Assembly (NCBI GenBank): GCA_946221915.1
Contig: CAMIKG010000012.1
Coordinates: 28,388 to 92,387 of the forward strand
From: an uncultured Erwinia sp.
GTDB lineage: Bacteria; Pseudomonadota; Gammaproteobacteria; Enterobacterales; Enterobacteriaceae
DNA length: 64,000 nt
Reading direction: 5' to 3'
A program made the position numbers and the translations under genes. Below, one piece after another: positions 16,730-24,384 of this stretch. Numbering within the stretch: position 1 is the stretch's first letter; every line of letters starts with the position of its first letter. The notes below the pieces were generated by a model, which did no database searches, was not told the DNA's origin, and saw nothing but the letters and a program-made list of their open reading frames with translations.

Positions 16730-17641
16730 GTGGCCGGAAGTAGTTTACTGACTTTATTAGATGATATTGCGACCTTACTGGATGATATTTCGGTCATGGG
16801 CAAACTGGCGGCCAAAAAAACCGCTGGCGTGCTGGGGGACGATTTGTCGCTGAATGCGCAGCAGGTCACCGGGGTAAAAGCCAATCGCGAAATCCCGGTG
16901 GTGTGGGCGGTGGCGAAAGGCTCCTTCATTAATAAGCTGATCCTCGTGCCGCTGGCATTGCTGATTAGCGCCTTCGCGCCGTGGGCGATCACGCCGCTGT
17001 TAATGATTGGCGGCGCCTACCTCTGTTATGAAGGGGTCGAAAAAGTGCTGCACAGCCTGCAGCGCGATAAAGCTGAGCAGTCGCCGGAAGCGCGTCAGCA
17101 ACGTTTGCTGAAAGCGGCGCAGGAAAACCCGGCGGAGTTCGAAAAGAACAAAGTCAAAGGTGCGGTACGCACCGATTTTATTCTGTCGGCGGAAATCGTG
17201 GCGATAACCCTGGGCATTGTTGCCGATGCACCGTTGCTTAATCAGGTGCTGGTGCTGTCCGGGATCGCGATTCTGGTCACTATCGGCGTTTATGGCATCG
17301 TCGCCGGCATTGTGAAACTCGACGACCTCGGACTGTGGCTGACGCAAAAAGCCTCGGCACTGGCGCAGGCTTGTGGTCGTGGATTGCTGGTGGCGGCGCC
17401 ATGGCTGATGAAAGTGCTGTCGGTCGTCGGCACGCTGGCGATGTTCCTTGTCGGCGGCGGCATCGTGGTACACGGATTGCCGTGGCTGCATCATCCGATC
17501 GAACATTTCAGCGCCGGATTTACCAGCCTGCTGTCTGTGCTGATCGCTAATGGTGCTAATCTGGTGATTGGCCTGCTGGTTGGTACTATCGTGCTATTAG
17601 TGGTAAATCTCGTTGCGAAGCTACGGGGTAAATCAGTATAA
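16730..17641 (+). CDS. yedI: YedI, DUF808 family inner-membrane protein
   Basis: The 303-residue protein begins AGSSLLTLLDDIATLLDDIS and continues with KLAAKKTAGVLGDDLSLNA, the exact DUF808/YedI pattern, then has about six hydrophobic segments. Function is unknown. It starts at GTG 16730 with GGAG 5 bases upstream. A 43-residue ORF follows 40 bases later. In E. coli yedI belongs to the same yed cluster. Confidence 0.9.
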   Translation: MAGSSLLTLLDDIATLLDDISVMGKLAAKKTAGVLGDDLSLNAQQVTGVKANREIPVVWAVAKGSFINKLILVPLALLISAFAPWAITPLLMIGGAYLCYEGVEKVLHSLQRDKAEQSPEARQQRLLKAAQENPAEFEKNKVKGAVRTDFILSAEIVAITLGIVADAPLLNQVLVLSGIAILVTIGVYGIVAGIVKLDDLGLWLTQKASALAQACGRGLLVAAPWLMKVLSVVGTLAMFLVGGGIVVHGLPWLHHPIEHFSAGFTSLLSVLIANGANLVIGLLVGTIVLLVVNLVAKLRGKSV

Positions 17642-17681
17642 AGAGCGCTGGTAATCAGTAAGACAATAACCTGGAGTAATA

Positions 17682-17813
17682 ATGAGCGACGATATTTTCG
17701 AATTTGATATTGATGCACAGCTGGAACAGGCTGAAGCCAATGCCAAACAGAAAGCCAGTGAAGTGCCCGCCGAGCTGAATGATGAAGCGGACTGCGAAGG
17801 CTGCAAAATCTGA
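17682..17813 (+). CDS. Small acidic protein of 43 residues with C-terminal CxxC
   Basis: ATG 17682 follows GGAG by 5 bases and the frame runs to TGA at 17811-17813, followed by an intrinsic terminator. The product begins MSDDIFEFDIDAQLEQAEA, is rich in Asp and Glu and ends DCEGCKI, a CxxC-like metal or redox pair. The combination of ribosome site, clean frame and terminator supports a real gene. I know no family for it. It is probably the last gene of the yedI transcript. Confidence 0.65.
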   Translation: MSDDIFEFDIDAQLEQAEANAKQKASEVPAELNDEADCEGCKI

Positions 17814-17840
17814 GTCCAGGTTTTTCATCATGCGACACAA

Positions 17841-17869
17841 CGGATAACCACGGTTATCCGTTTTTTTTT
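17841..17869 (+). terminator. Intrinsic terminator after the 43-residue ORF
   Basis: The stem CGGATAAC/GTTATCCG with a 4-base loop is followed by nine T residues, a textbook rho-independent terminator on the plus strand. Confidence 0.92.
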
Positions 17870-18048
17870 GATTTTTTACGCACTAAGACATCAAAAAATC
17901 ATATATCAGTCTAAATTGCTGTCATGCCGATATTTTCTTCTCCTTATTTGCAGTGAAGCATTTTTTGTGTCGACTATTACGGGCGCAACTGCTGAGTTAC
18001 TGCTATAGTCTTTCCTGTAGATTTTTCACCCTGATACGGAGGCGCATG

Positions 18049-18222
18049 ATGTTCTTTTCTGTCAGTGATGAAGTGCAGCATAAAGAGGGCGGACCTACCA
18101 TGATTGTGACTGGCTATGCCAGTGGAATGGTGGAATGTCGCTGGTATGACGGTTACAGCGTACGTCGCGAAGCGTTTAAGGAAGATGAGCTTTATTCCAG
18201 CCCGCGTCAGCTCGCCAGTTAA
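18049..18222 (+). CDS. yodC: YodC family protein (DUF2158)
   Basis: The 57-residue product contains VSDEVQHKEGGPTMIVTGY and VECRWYDGYSVRREAFKE, matching the DUF2158/YodC small SH3-like family. GGAGG lies 6 bases before ATG 18049 and 3 before the in-frame ATG at 18046; I prefer 18049. The frame stays open upstream to 17953, but that part is unrelated. Function is unknown. E. coli keeps yodC in the same chromosomal area. Confidence 0.82.
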   Translation: MFFSVSDEVQHKEGGPTMIVTGYASGMVECRWYDGYSVRREAFKEDELYSSPRQLAS

Positions 18223-18241
18223 TCTGTTATGGCTTTGCCCG

Positions 18242-18276
18242 GCCGCCTGTCATGCTTTGCATGGCAGGCGGCTTTT
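18242..18276 (+). terminator. Intrinsic terminator after yodC
   Basis: Fourteen-base arms GCCGCCTGTCATGC and GCATGGCAGGCGGC with a TTT loop are followed by TTTTCT, 20 bases past the yodC stop. Confidence 0.9.
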
Positions 18277-18323
18277 CTATGGGGCTGCTGTTGCCACAAA
18301 GGCGTCTGCGGGCAACGCCCATA

Positions 18324-19544
18324 TCACACTTCGCCGCGGTTATCCTCCTCTACCGCCTGGTAGATGCGCCGCTGAATATCGGGAAATGCCGACTGGATTC
18401 GGCTCCAGCTGGGAATAAACGGCTTATCATTAGGGCGTTCAATAAACGCCTGACCGGCATCAAGGATCGCCTGAGTAAACAATTCCACCGCCGCTTCCTC
18501 GGCGTGCTGATCAAACTTCAAACCGTTCATCGAAGCTTCATGGTTATACACTTCCACCATATCCAGCGCATTGCGGTAGTAGGTCGCTTTCAGGACGCGG
18601 AACGAGTCGCTGGTGATCGGCACGCCCATGGTCGCCATTTTACGCAGCAGCGACTGCACGATGTCGTTACTCATGCGTTTCAGGCCGCCGGTGCCATCTT
18701 CTTCCGCCAGCGGCTGATGCTTGTGGTCATAGTTATCGGTGATCTCCACCTGACAGCTCTGGCGCGTGGTGTAGTTGCGGTATATTTCCGACAACACACC
18801 GATCTCCAGTCCCCAGTCGCCGGGAATTTTAATGCTGTTGAGCACATGCGTGCGCATGGCGAACTCACCGGAAAGCGGGTAGCGGAAGCTGCTGAGATAA
18901 TCGAGATATTCCGAGTGGCCGTAGACCTTTTGCAGGGAGCGCAGCAGCGGGCCGACCAGCAGCCGCCCGACGCGGCCATTCAGTTTATTATTCGCCACCC
19001 GGGCGTAGAAGCCCTTACAGAACTCATACTGGAACGCCGGATTGGCGAGCGGATAAAACAGACGCGCCAGCATGCCGCGCTCATAAGTGACGATATCGCA
19101 GTCATGTAACGCGACGCAGCTGCTGCGCCCCGATGCCAGCGTGTAACCGGTGCAAAACCACACATTGCGCCCTTTGCCTGGCTGGGTGGGCGACAGTCCC
19201 TCTTTGTCCAGCTCGGCATCCAGCGCTTTCAGCCGTGGGCCATCATTCCACAGGATGCGATGCCGCTGCGGTAAACGGGAAAAGAATTCGCGCGCAAACA
19301 GAAACTGATCGCGATCAGCGCGGTCGAGACCAATGACAATCTCTTCCAGGTACGGGACCTGCGCCAGCTCATTAACAATATTATCCAGCGCCGGGCCTTC
19401 CAGTTCGGAAAAAAGCGAGGGCAAAATCAGCGCCATCGGCCGCTGCTTAGCAAACTGCACCAGCTCTTTTTCCAGCGTTTCCGGGGAACGTTCGGTCAGA
19501 TTATGGAAAGTAGTAATAACGCCGTTCTGGAAAAAATCACTCAT
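18324..19544 (-). CDS. gpgS: Glucosyl-3-phosphoglycerate synthase-like glycosyltransferase (GT81)
   Basis: The 406-residue protein resembles GpgS-type glycosyltransferases: IVIGLDRADRDQF near residue 70, LPQRHRILWNDGPR, GKGRNVWFCTGY, and VALHDCDIVTY near 145-155 with the metal-binding acidic triad. GpgS joins glucose from NDP-glucose to 3-phosphoglycerate. The gene lies 24 bases after an HAD phosphatase gene of the mannosyl/glucosyl-3-phosphoglycerate type, so the pair would make glucosylglycerate, a compatible solute. E. coli retains only the phosphatase homologue YedP here. Sugar specificity is inferred. Confidence 0.78.
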   Translation of the reverse strand: MSDFFQNGVITTFHNLTERSPETLEKELVQFAKQRPMALILPSLFSELEGPALDNIVNELAQVPYLEEIVIGLDRADRDQFLFAREFFSRLPQRHRILWNDGPRLKALDAELDKEGLSPTQPGKGRNVWFCTGYTLASGRSSCVALHDCDIVTYERGMLARLFYPLANPAFQYEFCKGFYARVANNKLNGRVGRLLVGPLLRSLQKVYGHSEYLDYLSSFRYPLSGEFAMRTHVLNSIKIPGDWGLEIGVLSEIYRNYTTRQSCQVEITDNYDHKHQPLAEEDGTGGLKRMSNDIVQSLLRKMATMGVPITSDSFRVLKATYYRNALDMVEVYNHEASMNGLKFDQHAEEAAVELFTQAILDAGQAFIERPNDKPFIPSWSRIQSAFPDIQRRIYQAVEEDNRGEV

Positions 19545-19568
19545 CGTATTCTCCTTCGGACAGCATGC

Positions 19569-20363
19569 TCACGAGATGAAATGTTGCAGACCTTCGCTCC
19601 AGCCCGCCGGGCCATAAGCGGAGGTGTGGTAGACATTCTGCTGATCCTGGCGCTGCAGCGTGACAGGGGTTTTGCTGTAGCCTTTGATCACCACGGCATA
19701 GTCGACCTTCTCCAGCATCGGCGCATCATTCGGCCCGTCGCCTAAACCAATCGTGGTCAGCGGATGTTGCTGTGGATAATTTTGCAATAACCATGCCAGC
19801 GCCGCGCCTTTACCGCTGCCACTCGCCATCACGCTCCAGAAGCGCCCCCCCTGGACCAGCTCAAGCCCTTCAGCCGCCAGCTGCGCACGAAAAGCGTCAA
19901 ACTGGCGTTCACTGTCGCGCCATACCAGCGATTCTGAGGCTTCCCGCCGCCGCGCCAGCGCCGCCTCGCGCGGCGTCAGTCCGGTGATTTCAGCCACTTC
20001 CCGGTCGCTGAAGTCGGCGAAGCCACTGAAACGAAACTGATATTGCTGACGTAAACGACGCAGACTGTGGCAGATTTCGCTGTAATCTTTGCCGCCATGA
20101 TGGCGCTGACTGACGCCGTCAGCCCTATCGATTTGCACCAGTGCACCATTTTCGGCAATAAAAGGTGCGCCGCTAAAGCCAAGCTTTTGCTGCAAAGGGA
20201 TAATTTCTGACGCTGTTTTGCTGGAACAAAACACAAGTGGAATGGAGTGCTGACGGATTTTTTCCAGCCAGGGCTCCGCAGGCTGCCAGCTGTAAGTGTG
20301 GTGATCCAGCAATGAGCCGTCCAGATCCGTCACTATCATTAACGCGTCTTGCAAACCGGGCAT
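19569..20363 (-). CDS. yedP: Mannosyl/glucosyl-3-phosphoglycerate phosphatase, YedP family
   Basis: The 264-residue HAD protein has motif I DLDGSLLDHHTY, the FCSSKTASEI segment, IAENGALV, and the C-terminal GLGDGPNDAPML, as in MpgP/YedP. I place the start at ATG 20363, which follows GAGGTG; the upstream ATG at 20378 is less well placed. It would remove phosphate from glucosyl-3-phosphoglycerate made by the next gene. The two genes are in tandem with a 24-base gap and read from the same promoter side, next to dsrA. Confidence 0.88.
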   Translation of the reverse strand: MPGLQDALMIVTDLDGSLLDHHTYSWQPAEPWLEKIRQHSIPLVFCSSKTASEIIPLQQKLGFSGAPFIAENGALVQIDRADGVSQRHHGGKDYSEICHSLRRLRQQYQFRFSGFADFSDREVAEITGLTPREAALARRREASESLVWRDSERQFDAFRAQLAAEGLELVQGGRFWSVMASGSGKGAALAWLLQNYPQQHPLTTIGLGDGPNDAPMLEKVDYAVVIKGYSKTPVTLQRQDQQNVYHTSAYGPAGWSEGLQHFIS

Positions 20364-20638
20364 ATCCGCACCTCGCATATAAGCCAGACTGAAGAGATAA
20401 CTCCCTGATTAATCATTGAGTATAGCGGGTGTCGGCTAACTGGCGGCAGTTTCCGCCATTACGTCAGGGCAGGGGAGAGCAGGATAACTGTTTGTTAGGA
20501 TTAATCTTAAAGCTTGTAGTGGCGCGCAAAGCGGCTGTTCTGATTATTTGTACATGAAAGCCGCATCATTGTTGATTGTATGCTGATACAGTCCATTAAA
20601 GTTGCAGGATTTGTCGTATTTTTTGTACAACTTAAGAG

Positions 20639-20666
20639 TTGTCTTAATTTGGTTAAAGGTTAATCT
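20639..20666 (+). promoter_or_regulatory. Promoter of dsrA
   Basis: TTGTCT (20639-20644), a 16-base spacer and TAATCT (20661-20666) form a sigma-70 promoter whose start would fall at about 20672, ten bases ahead of the conserved DsrA pairing segment, as in E. coli. Confidence 0.65.
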
Positions 20667-20671
20667 AACGC

Positions 20672-20741
20672 TGTTAAGGAATTTCCTGGTGTAACGAATT
20701 TCATTGAATGCTTTCCCGGCCAGCTGGTCGGGATTTTTTTT
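20672..20741 (+). ncRNA. dsrA: DsrA small RNA, shortened form
   Basis: Bases 20682-20701 (TTTCCTGGTGTAACGAATTT) are identical to the E. coli DsrA segment that pairs with the rpoS leader. They are followed by a terminator stem CCCGGCC/GGTCGGG and eight T residues, whose right arm matches that of E. coli DsrA (GGTCGGGATTT). The neighbours yodD and dsrB are also those of E. coli. The RNA is about 70 bases against 87: most of the middle stem-loop is absent. DsrA with Hfq activates rpoS translation and represses hns. The rpoS function looks kept; the hns pairing region is largely lost. Confidence 0.85.
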
Positions 20742-20751
20742 GAAATCGATT

Positions 20752-20973
20752 TCATCGGTGCACTTCGGTTATCGCGTAATCACGGATATCCAGTTCAAAC
20801 GCCTGCGCCAGTTCGCTGTAAGCGTCGCAGGTGAAGCCGCCGACCGTCTGCTCGCAGGTGACAAACTCGTGTATTTCTCCGGAGGTGCGCTGGTGGATTG
20901 CCTGCAGCAGCGCCTCAACGTCAATATCCATCTCATACTCAACGCAATCGGGGTTCTGTTTGGCCGTAGTCAT
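20752..20973 (-). CDS. yodD: YodD family stress-related protein
   Basis: The 73-residue protein begins MTTAKQNPD, has MDIDVEALLQAIHQ and ends with ELAQAFELDIRDYAITEVHR, the same order as E. coli YodD (DVDALLAAI, then ELADAFELDIHDF). E. coli YodD is reported as peroxide- or acid-responsive; its function is unknown. It is cytosolic and acidic. The gene converges with dsrA, with 10 bases between the RNA end and the stop codon. Confidence 0.85.
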   Translation of the reverse strand: MTTAKQNPDCVEYEMDIDVEALLQAIHQRTSGEIHEFVTCEQTVGGFTCDAYSELAQAFELDIRDYAITEVHR

Positions 20974-21049
20974 GATTGTGTGTCCAGCGTGTCACTCTTC
21001 GTTAAGTATAGCGTGCACGCTGGCGATTATATCCGGGCGGGAAAAGGGC

Positions 21050-21075
21050 AAAAAAAAAGCCCGCGCTGCGCGGGC
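21050..21075 (-). terminator. Orphan minus-strand terminator, possible end of an unknown small RNA
   Basis: Read on the minus strand, GCCCGCG/CGCGGGC with a 3-base loop is followed by nine T residues. The nearest minus-strand gene upstream is the chemoreceptor at 21809, but dsrB and yqaE lie between on the other strand. A TATTAT box at 21132-21137 could drive a transcript of about 75 bases ending here, though its -35 is poor. Confidence 0.7.
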
Positions 21076-21318
21076 AAAAATCCTTGTTACTTTTAGGTTG
21101 ACTGCGCCTTTGGGGTTGGTGCAGTGAGAAAATAATAGCGGCACAGGGTGTCAGAAATCTCGTGGTGAAGTGTTAAGAAAGCGAAAATATCAATATGTTA
21201 CCATTGGCCTTACGATGATTTACAGACCCCAGACACTGTCCAACAGCCTGAATGCTATCTTTAAATGGCACGGATAAAAAAAGTCACAACGGTATTTTTA
21301 TTCTCAACAGGAGTGTAT

Positions 21319-21477
21319 ATGGATTTTCTGCGAATTCTTATCGCCATTCTGGTTCCGCCGCTGGGAGTGTTCCTGCAGGTCGGTTTTGCTGGCGCGTTCT
21401 GGCTGAATATTCTGCTTACCCTCTGTGGCTATATTCCGGGTATTGTCCATGCGGTATGGGTAATTGCACGGCGTTAA
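21319..21477 (+). CDS. yqaE: YqaE/Pmp3 family small membrane protein
   Basis: The 52-residue product starts MDFLRILIAILVPPLGVFLQ and has a second hydrophobic helix FWLNILLTLCGYIPGIVHAVWVI, the exact UPF0057/Pmp3 layout and length. The start at 21319 follows CAGGAG; an open frame extends upstream to 21265 but is not family-like. Pmp3 proteins help maintain membrane potential under salt stress in yeast; the bacterial role is unclear. The gene is isolated between yodD and dsrB. Confidence 0.92.
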   Translation: MDFLRILIAILVPPLGVFLQVGFAGAFWLNILLTLCGYIPGIVHAVWVIARR

Positions 21478-21549
21478 CCCCTTGCGCCCGGTCAGGAAAC
21501 CGCGTGCAGTTTCAGGTAAACTGGCCTGATTACCGAGGGGAGGAAATGC

Positions 21550-21744
21550 ATGAAGGTCAATGATCGGGTGACAGTCAAAACGGACGGTGGTCCGCGTCGC
21601 GTCGGCAGTATACTGGCGGTGGAGGATTTCAGCGAAGGCACCATGTATCTGGTGTCACTGGATGATTATCCGCTGGGGATCTGGTTCTTTAACGAACTGG
21701 GGCATGCCGACGGCATTTTTGTTGAACCCCTTAACGACGAGTAA
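21550..21744 (+). CDS. dsrB: DsrB family protein
   Basis: The 64-residue protein begins MKVNDRVTVKTDGGPRR and contains EGTMYLVSLDDYPLGIWFFN, nearly identical to E. coli DsrB. It is a small SH3-like protein of unknown function, reported as RpoS dependent in E. coli, where it lies next to rcsA and dsrA. Here a chemoreceptor gene separates it from rcsA. GAGGGGAGG precedes the ATG. Confidence 0.95.
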   Translation: MKVNDRVTVKTDGGPRRVGSILAVEDFSEGTMYLVSLDDYPLGIWFFNELGHADGIFVEPLNDE

Positions 21745-21772
21745 TTACCACGCATTAACAACACGGGCCTGT

Positions 21773-21795
21773 CTAACAGGCCCGTTTATCTGGCG
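21773..21795. terminator. Bidirectional terminator between dsrB and the chemoreceptor gene
   Basis: Ten-base arms ACGGGCCTGT and ACAGGCCCGT enclose CTA. It lies between convergent genes and has short T-rich flanks. Confidence 0.85.
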
Positions 21796-21808
21796 TTTAA
21801 TGCACGAC

Positions 21809-23521
21809 TCAGAAGGTTTCCCAGTTACTGTCGCTGTTCGCCAGCGCAGGTTTACCCGCCAACGCCAGCGGCGCTTTTGCCGCAGGTGCAGCTGGCGTGC
21901 TTGCTCTGTGGCTGAGATGAGGCTGGTTGCTGAGGCGGAACGCGGCGACGGCCTGGGTCAGGCGCGCGGCTTGTTCTTCCAGAGAAGTGGCGGCGGCGGA
22001 CGCTTCTTCCACCAGCGAGGCGTTCTGCTGGGTGACATTATCCATCTCGGTCACCGCCTGGCTGACCTGTTCAATCCCCCGGCTCTGCTCATCCGATGCC
22101 GCGGCGATTTCTGCCATAATGTCTGTTACCCGGCGTACGGCGTCGACGATTTCACTCATGGTATTACCGGCATTCCCGACCTGAGTCGAGCCCTGACCAA
22201 TCAGATTCACCGATTCCGAAATCAGTCCTTCAATCTCTTTTGCCGCCTGCGCACTGCGCTGTGCCAGACTGCGTACTTCGCTGGCCACCACGGCAAAACC
22301 ACGTCCCTGTTCACCTGCGCGGGCGGCTTCCACCGCGGCGTTTAGTGCCAGGATATTGGTCTGGAAGGCGATGCTGTTGATCACGGTGGTGATTTCCGCG
22401 ATTTTCTTCGAGCTACTGGAGATATTGTTCATGGTGTTGACCACACCCGTCACAATTTCGCCGCCTTTGCGCGCTTTACCGGACGCATCAGACGCCAGCT
22501 GGCTGGCATGATGGGCGTTTTCGGCGTTCTGCTTCACTGTCGCGGTCAGCTGTTCCATGCTGGCTGCCGTCTCTTCCAGCGCGGACGCCTGTTGCTCAGT
22601 GCGCGAGGAGAGATCGGTGTTACCGGCGGAAATCTCACTGGAACCCTGGTAAATCGCCACCGCGCCTTCACGCACGGTGCCTACGGTACGTACCAGTGAC
22701 TCCTGCATAATCTGCAGGTTATGGTTCAGCGTGCCAATTTCGTTGCGGCCCCATGGCACCATGGGTGCGGTCAGGTCACCACTGGCGATTTGCTCGATAC
22801 GGCCAACGGCTTTCTGCAGCGGGTTAATGATAATACGGCGCAGGAAGACAAATGTAATAAAGGTGATTACCAGCGCAACACCGAAGGCACAACCCATGGC
22901 AATAAAGCCAAGACGCGACTGCTGCTGTGCCTGCACGTTGATCTCTTCCGCACGGTCGGTACGAATTTTGATCGCTTTCAGCAGCACGTCGTTATAGGCG
23001 TCATCCAGTTTACGCGTGACGTCAGTTTCCTGGGCAATAACCCCTTCGAAGCTGCCCTGGCGAGCGGAGTCGATCATTGGCTGCAGGCCCTTCGTCAGAT
23101 AGTTGGCGAAGTTTTCTTTTAACGGCCCATCCAGTGCAATCCCTGCCGGCGTTTTGTCCGGGCGCGCCATATAGGTGTCGAAGTTTTCCTGTGCCTGTTT
23201 AATACGTTTTTCAGTGGCGGCAAGGTTGGCTTTAAACTCCTCCATCTCACCAATACGCGCAGCCGCACCGGCATGGATAACTAACAGGCGCGCGGTGCGC
23301 AGATGGTTTGAACTGTTGGACAGACCCATGCGAATCTTAATTTCCTGGGTCGCGGCATTCAGTGACTGGTTACTTTGAATCAGAAAATAGCTGGAAAGGG
23401 CAATACACAGTGCGAACAGCAGCAGAACGCCGCCAAAAATGGTCGAGAACAGGGGAACCAGTCGTACATGTTGCCAAAAACTTATCCCGCCTTGCTCTGC
23501 CAACGCTTGTTTAGCTTTCAT
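21809..23521 (-). CDS. Methyl-accepting chemotaxis protein (Tar/Tsr type)
   Basis: The 570-residue receptor has a first membrane segment near residues 22-50, a periplasmic four-helix ligand domain, a second membrane segment near 205-230, a HAMP domain and a cytoplasmic signalling domain. The signalling tip contains AFQTNILALNAAVEAARAGE, the near-invariant MCP motif. It ends in NWETF, the pentapeptide that tethers CheR and CheB, so it is a major-type receptor. The ligand is not predictable. It interrupts the E. coli rcsA-dsrB pair. A sigma-28-like promoter lies about 56 bases upstream. Confidence 0.95.
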   Translation of the reverse strand: MKAKQALAEQGGISFWQHVRLVPLFSTIFGGVLLLFALCIALSSYFLIQSNQSLNAATQEIKIRMGLSNSSNHLRTARLLVIHAGAAARIGEMEEFKANLAATEKRIKQAQENFDTYMARPDKTPAGIALDGPLKENFANYLTKGLQPMIDSARQGSFEGVIAQETDVTRKLDDAYNDVLLKAIKIRTDRAEEINVQAQQQSRLGFIAMGCAFGVALVITFITFVFLRRIIINPLQKAVGRIEQIASGDLTAPMVPWGRNEIGTLNHNLQIMQESLVRTVGTVREGAVAIYQGSSEISAGNTDLSSRTEQQASALEETAASMEQLTATVKQNAENAHHASQLASDASGKARKGGEIVTGVVNTMNNISSSSKKIAEITTVINSIAFQTNILALNAAVEAARAGEQGRGFAVVASEVRSLAQRSAQAAKEIEGLISESVNLIGQGSTQVGNAGNTMSEIVDAVRRVTDIMAEIAAASDEQSRGIEQVSQAVTEMDNVTQQNASLVEEASAAATSLEEQAARLTQAVAAFRLSNQPHLSHRASTPAAPAAKAPLALAGKPALANSDSNWETF

Positions 23522-23577
23522 ATCCTTTAGCTCTCTGTAAGATGAAGGGCGAAGCGAAGCTCCGGTAATCGATCAGA

Positions 23578-23605
23578 ACATCGGCATTAAGGCGGAGAAA
23601 CATTA
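23578..23605 (-). promoter_or_regulatory. Sigma-28-like promoter of the chemoreceptor gene
   Basis: The minus strand reads TAATGTTT, 12 bases, GCCGATGT: 7 of 8 and 6 of 8 matches to the FliA consensus with a spacer one base longer than ideal. It lies upstream of a chemotaxis gene and faces it. Confidence 0.55.
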
Positions 23606-23705
23606 GGGTATAAAGTGCGATCGGCGTCGCAAAACCAGGCGAAAAACGGCAAAGAAACAGGGGATGTACTAACGTGCGTCGGGCGGGCATGTTGCGCATC
23701 AGGCA

Positions 23706-23730
23706 CCGGGCGGCAATGATTGCCGCCCGG
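23706..23730. other. Strong GC hairpin downstream of rcsA
   Basis: Eleven-base arms CCGGGCGGCAA and TTGCCGCCCGG enclose TGA, 19 bases past the rcsA stop. No T-run follows on the minus strand, so it may act as an mRNA-stabilising 3' structure rather than as a classical terminator. Confidence 0.6.
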
Positions 23731-23748
23731 GCTGTGACCGCAGGGGGA

Positions 23749-24384
23749 TTATCTCACATTGACATAAATACCCGAGGTAACATTATCCGTCAGACGTACC
23801 ACATGATAAATAACCTGTTTGTTGTGGGTCTTGATTTTGCGTTTAATATTACCTTTGTGTGACGAAACGGTCTTGGCTTTTATTTGCATCTTATCTGAGA
23901 TCTGAATGGTGTCGTGGCCTGACATCCACATCTTCAGCATATTGGATTCGGTCTGGCTTAATGTCAGTGGGTGCACATCCATCCCGGATGAAATACGCGT
24001 TGTCGCACTGAATTTCTTCTGCAGGTAGGCAGCAAGCAGATTGTCCAGCGTCGAAGGTTTGATCGATTTTGAGGTAATAATCAAGTTCTTACGAACATAG
24101 AGGTACTCTTCAAAATGGATGTTGGAGATCGCCATAAAGATAAAAAACAGCGTGTCAGGATGCTGCATGATAATACTACGAATCCGCTGACTGGCATCTG
24201 CTTCATGAATAAAACATTCTTCATTAATAAATACAATGCCAGGTTTTACCTGTTGGCATTTATTATGAAGATGTTCGATGTCACTGACAGAGTAGATATT
24301 CTTCTTCTTCACTCCCTTTAGAGCCATATAGTCCGTTAAACCTAGTCGTGTGTAGCTGCATGAATCCATAATAATCGTTGGCAT
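23749..24384 (-). CDS. rcsA: RcsA, LuxR-type capsule and motility co-regulator
   Basis: The 211-residue protein matches E. coli RcsA (207) from PTIIMDSCSYTRLGLT through FINEECFIHEADASQRI, VRKNLIITSKSIKPSTLD, to the C-terminal LuxR helix-turn-helix IKAKTVSSHKGNIKRKIKTH. Start is ATG 24384; an in-frame ATG at 24402 adds six residues not found in the family. RcsA pairs with RcsB to activate capsule genes (amylovoran or stewartan type in Erwiniaceae) and repress flhDC. It is degraded by Lon. Position beside fliR is as in E. coli. Confidence 0.96.
   Translation of the reverse strand: MPTIIMDSCSYTRLGLTDYMALKGVKKKNIYSVSDIEHLHNKCQQVKPGIVFINEECFIHEADASQRIRSIIMQHPDTLFFIFMAISNIHFEEYLYVRKNLIITSKSIKPSTLDNLLAAYLQKKFSATTRISSGMDVHPLTLSQTESNMLKMWMSGHDTIQISDKMQIKAKTVSSHKGNIKRKIKTHNKQVIYHVVRLTDNVTSGIYVNVR

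Noticed and set aside
17953..18048. N-terminal extension of YodC
   Set aside because: The ribosome site GGAGG is directly before 18049 and the family begins there; the upstream part is Leu/Cys/Arg-rich leader sequence.
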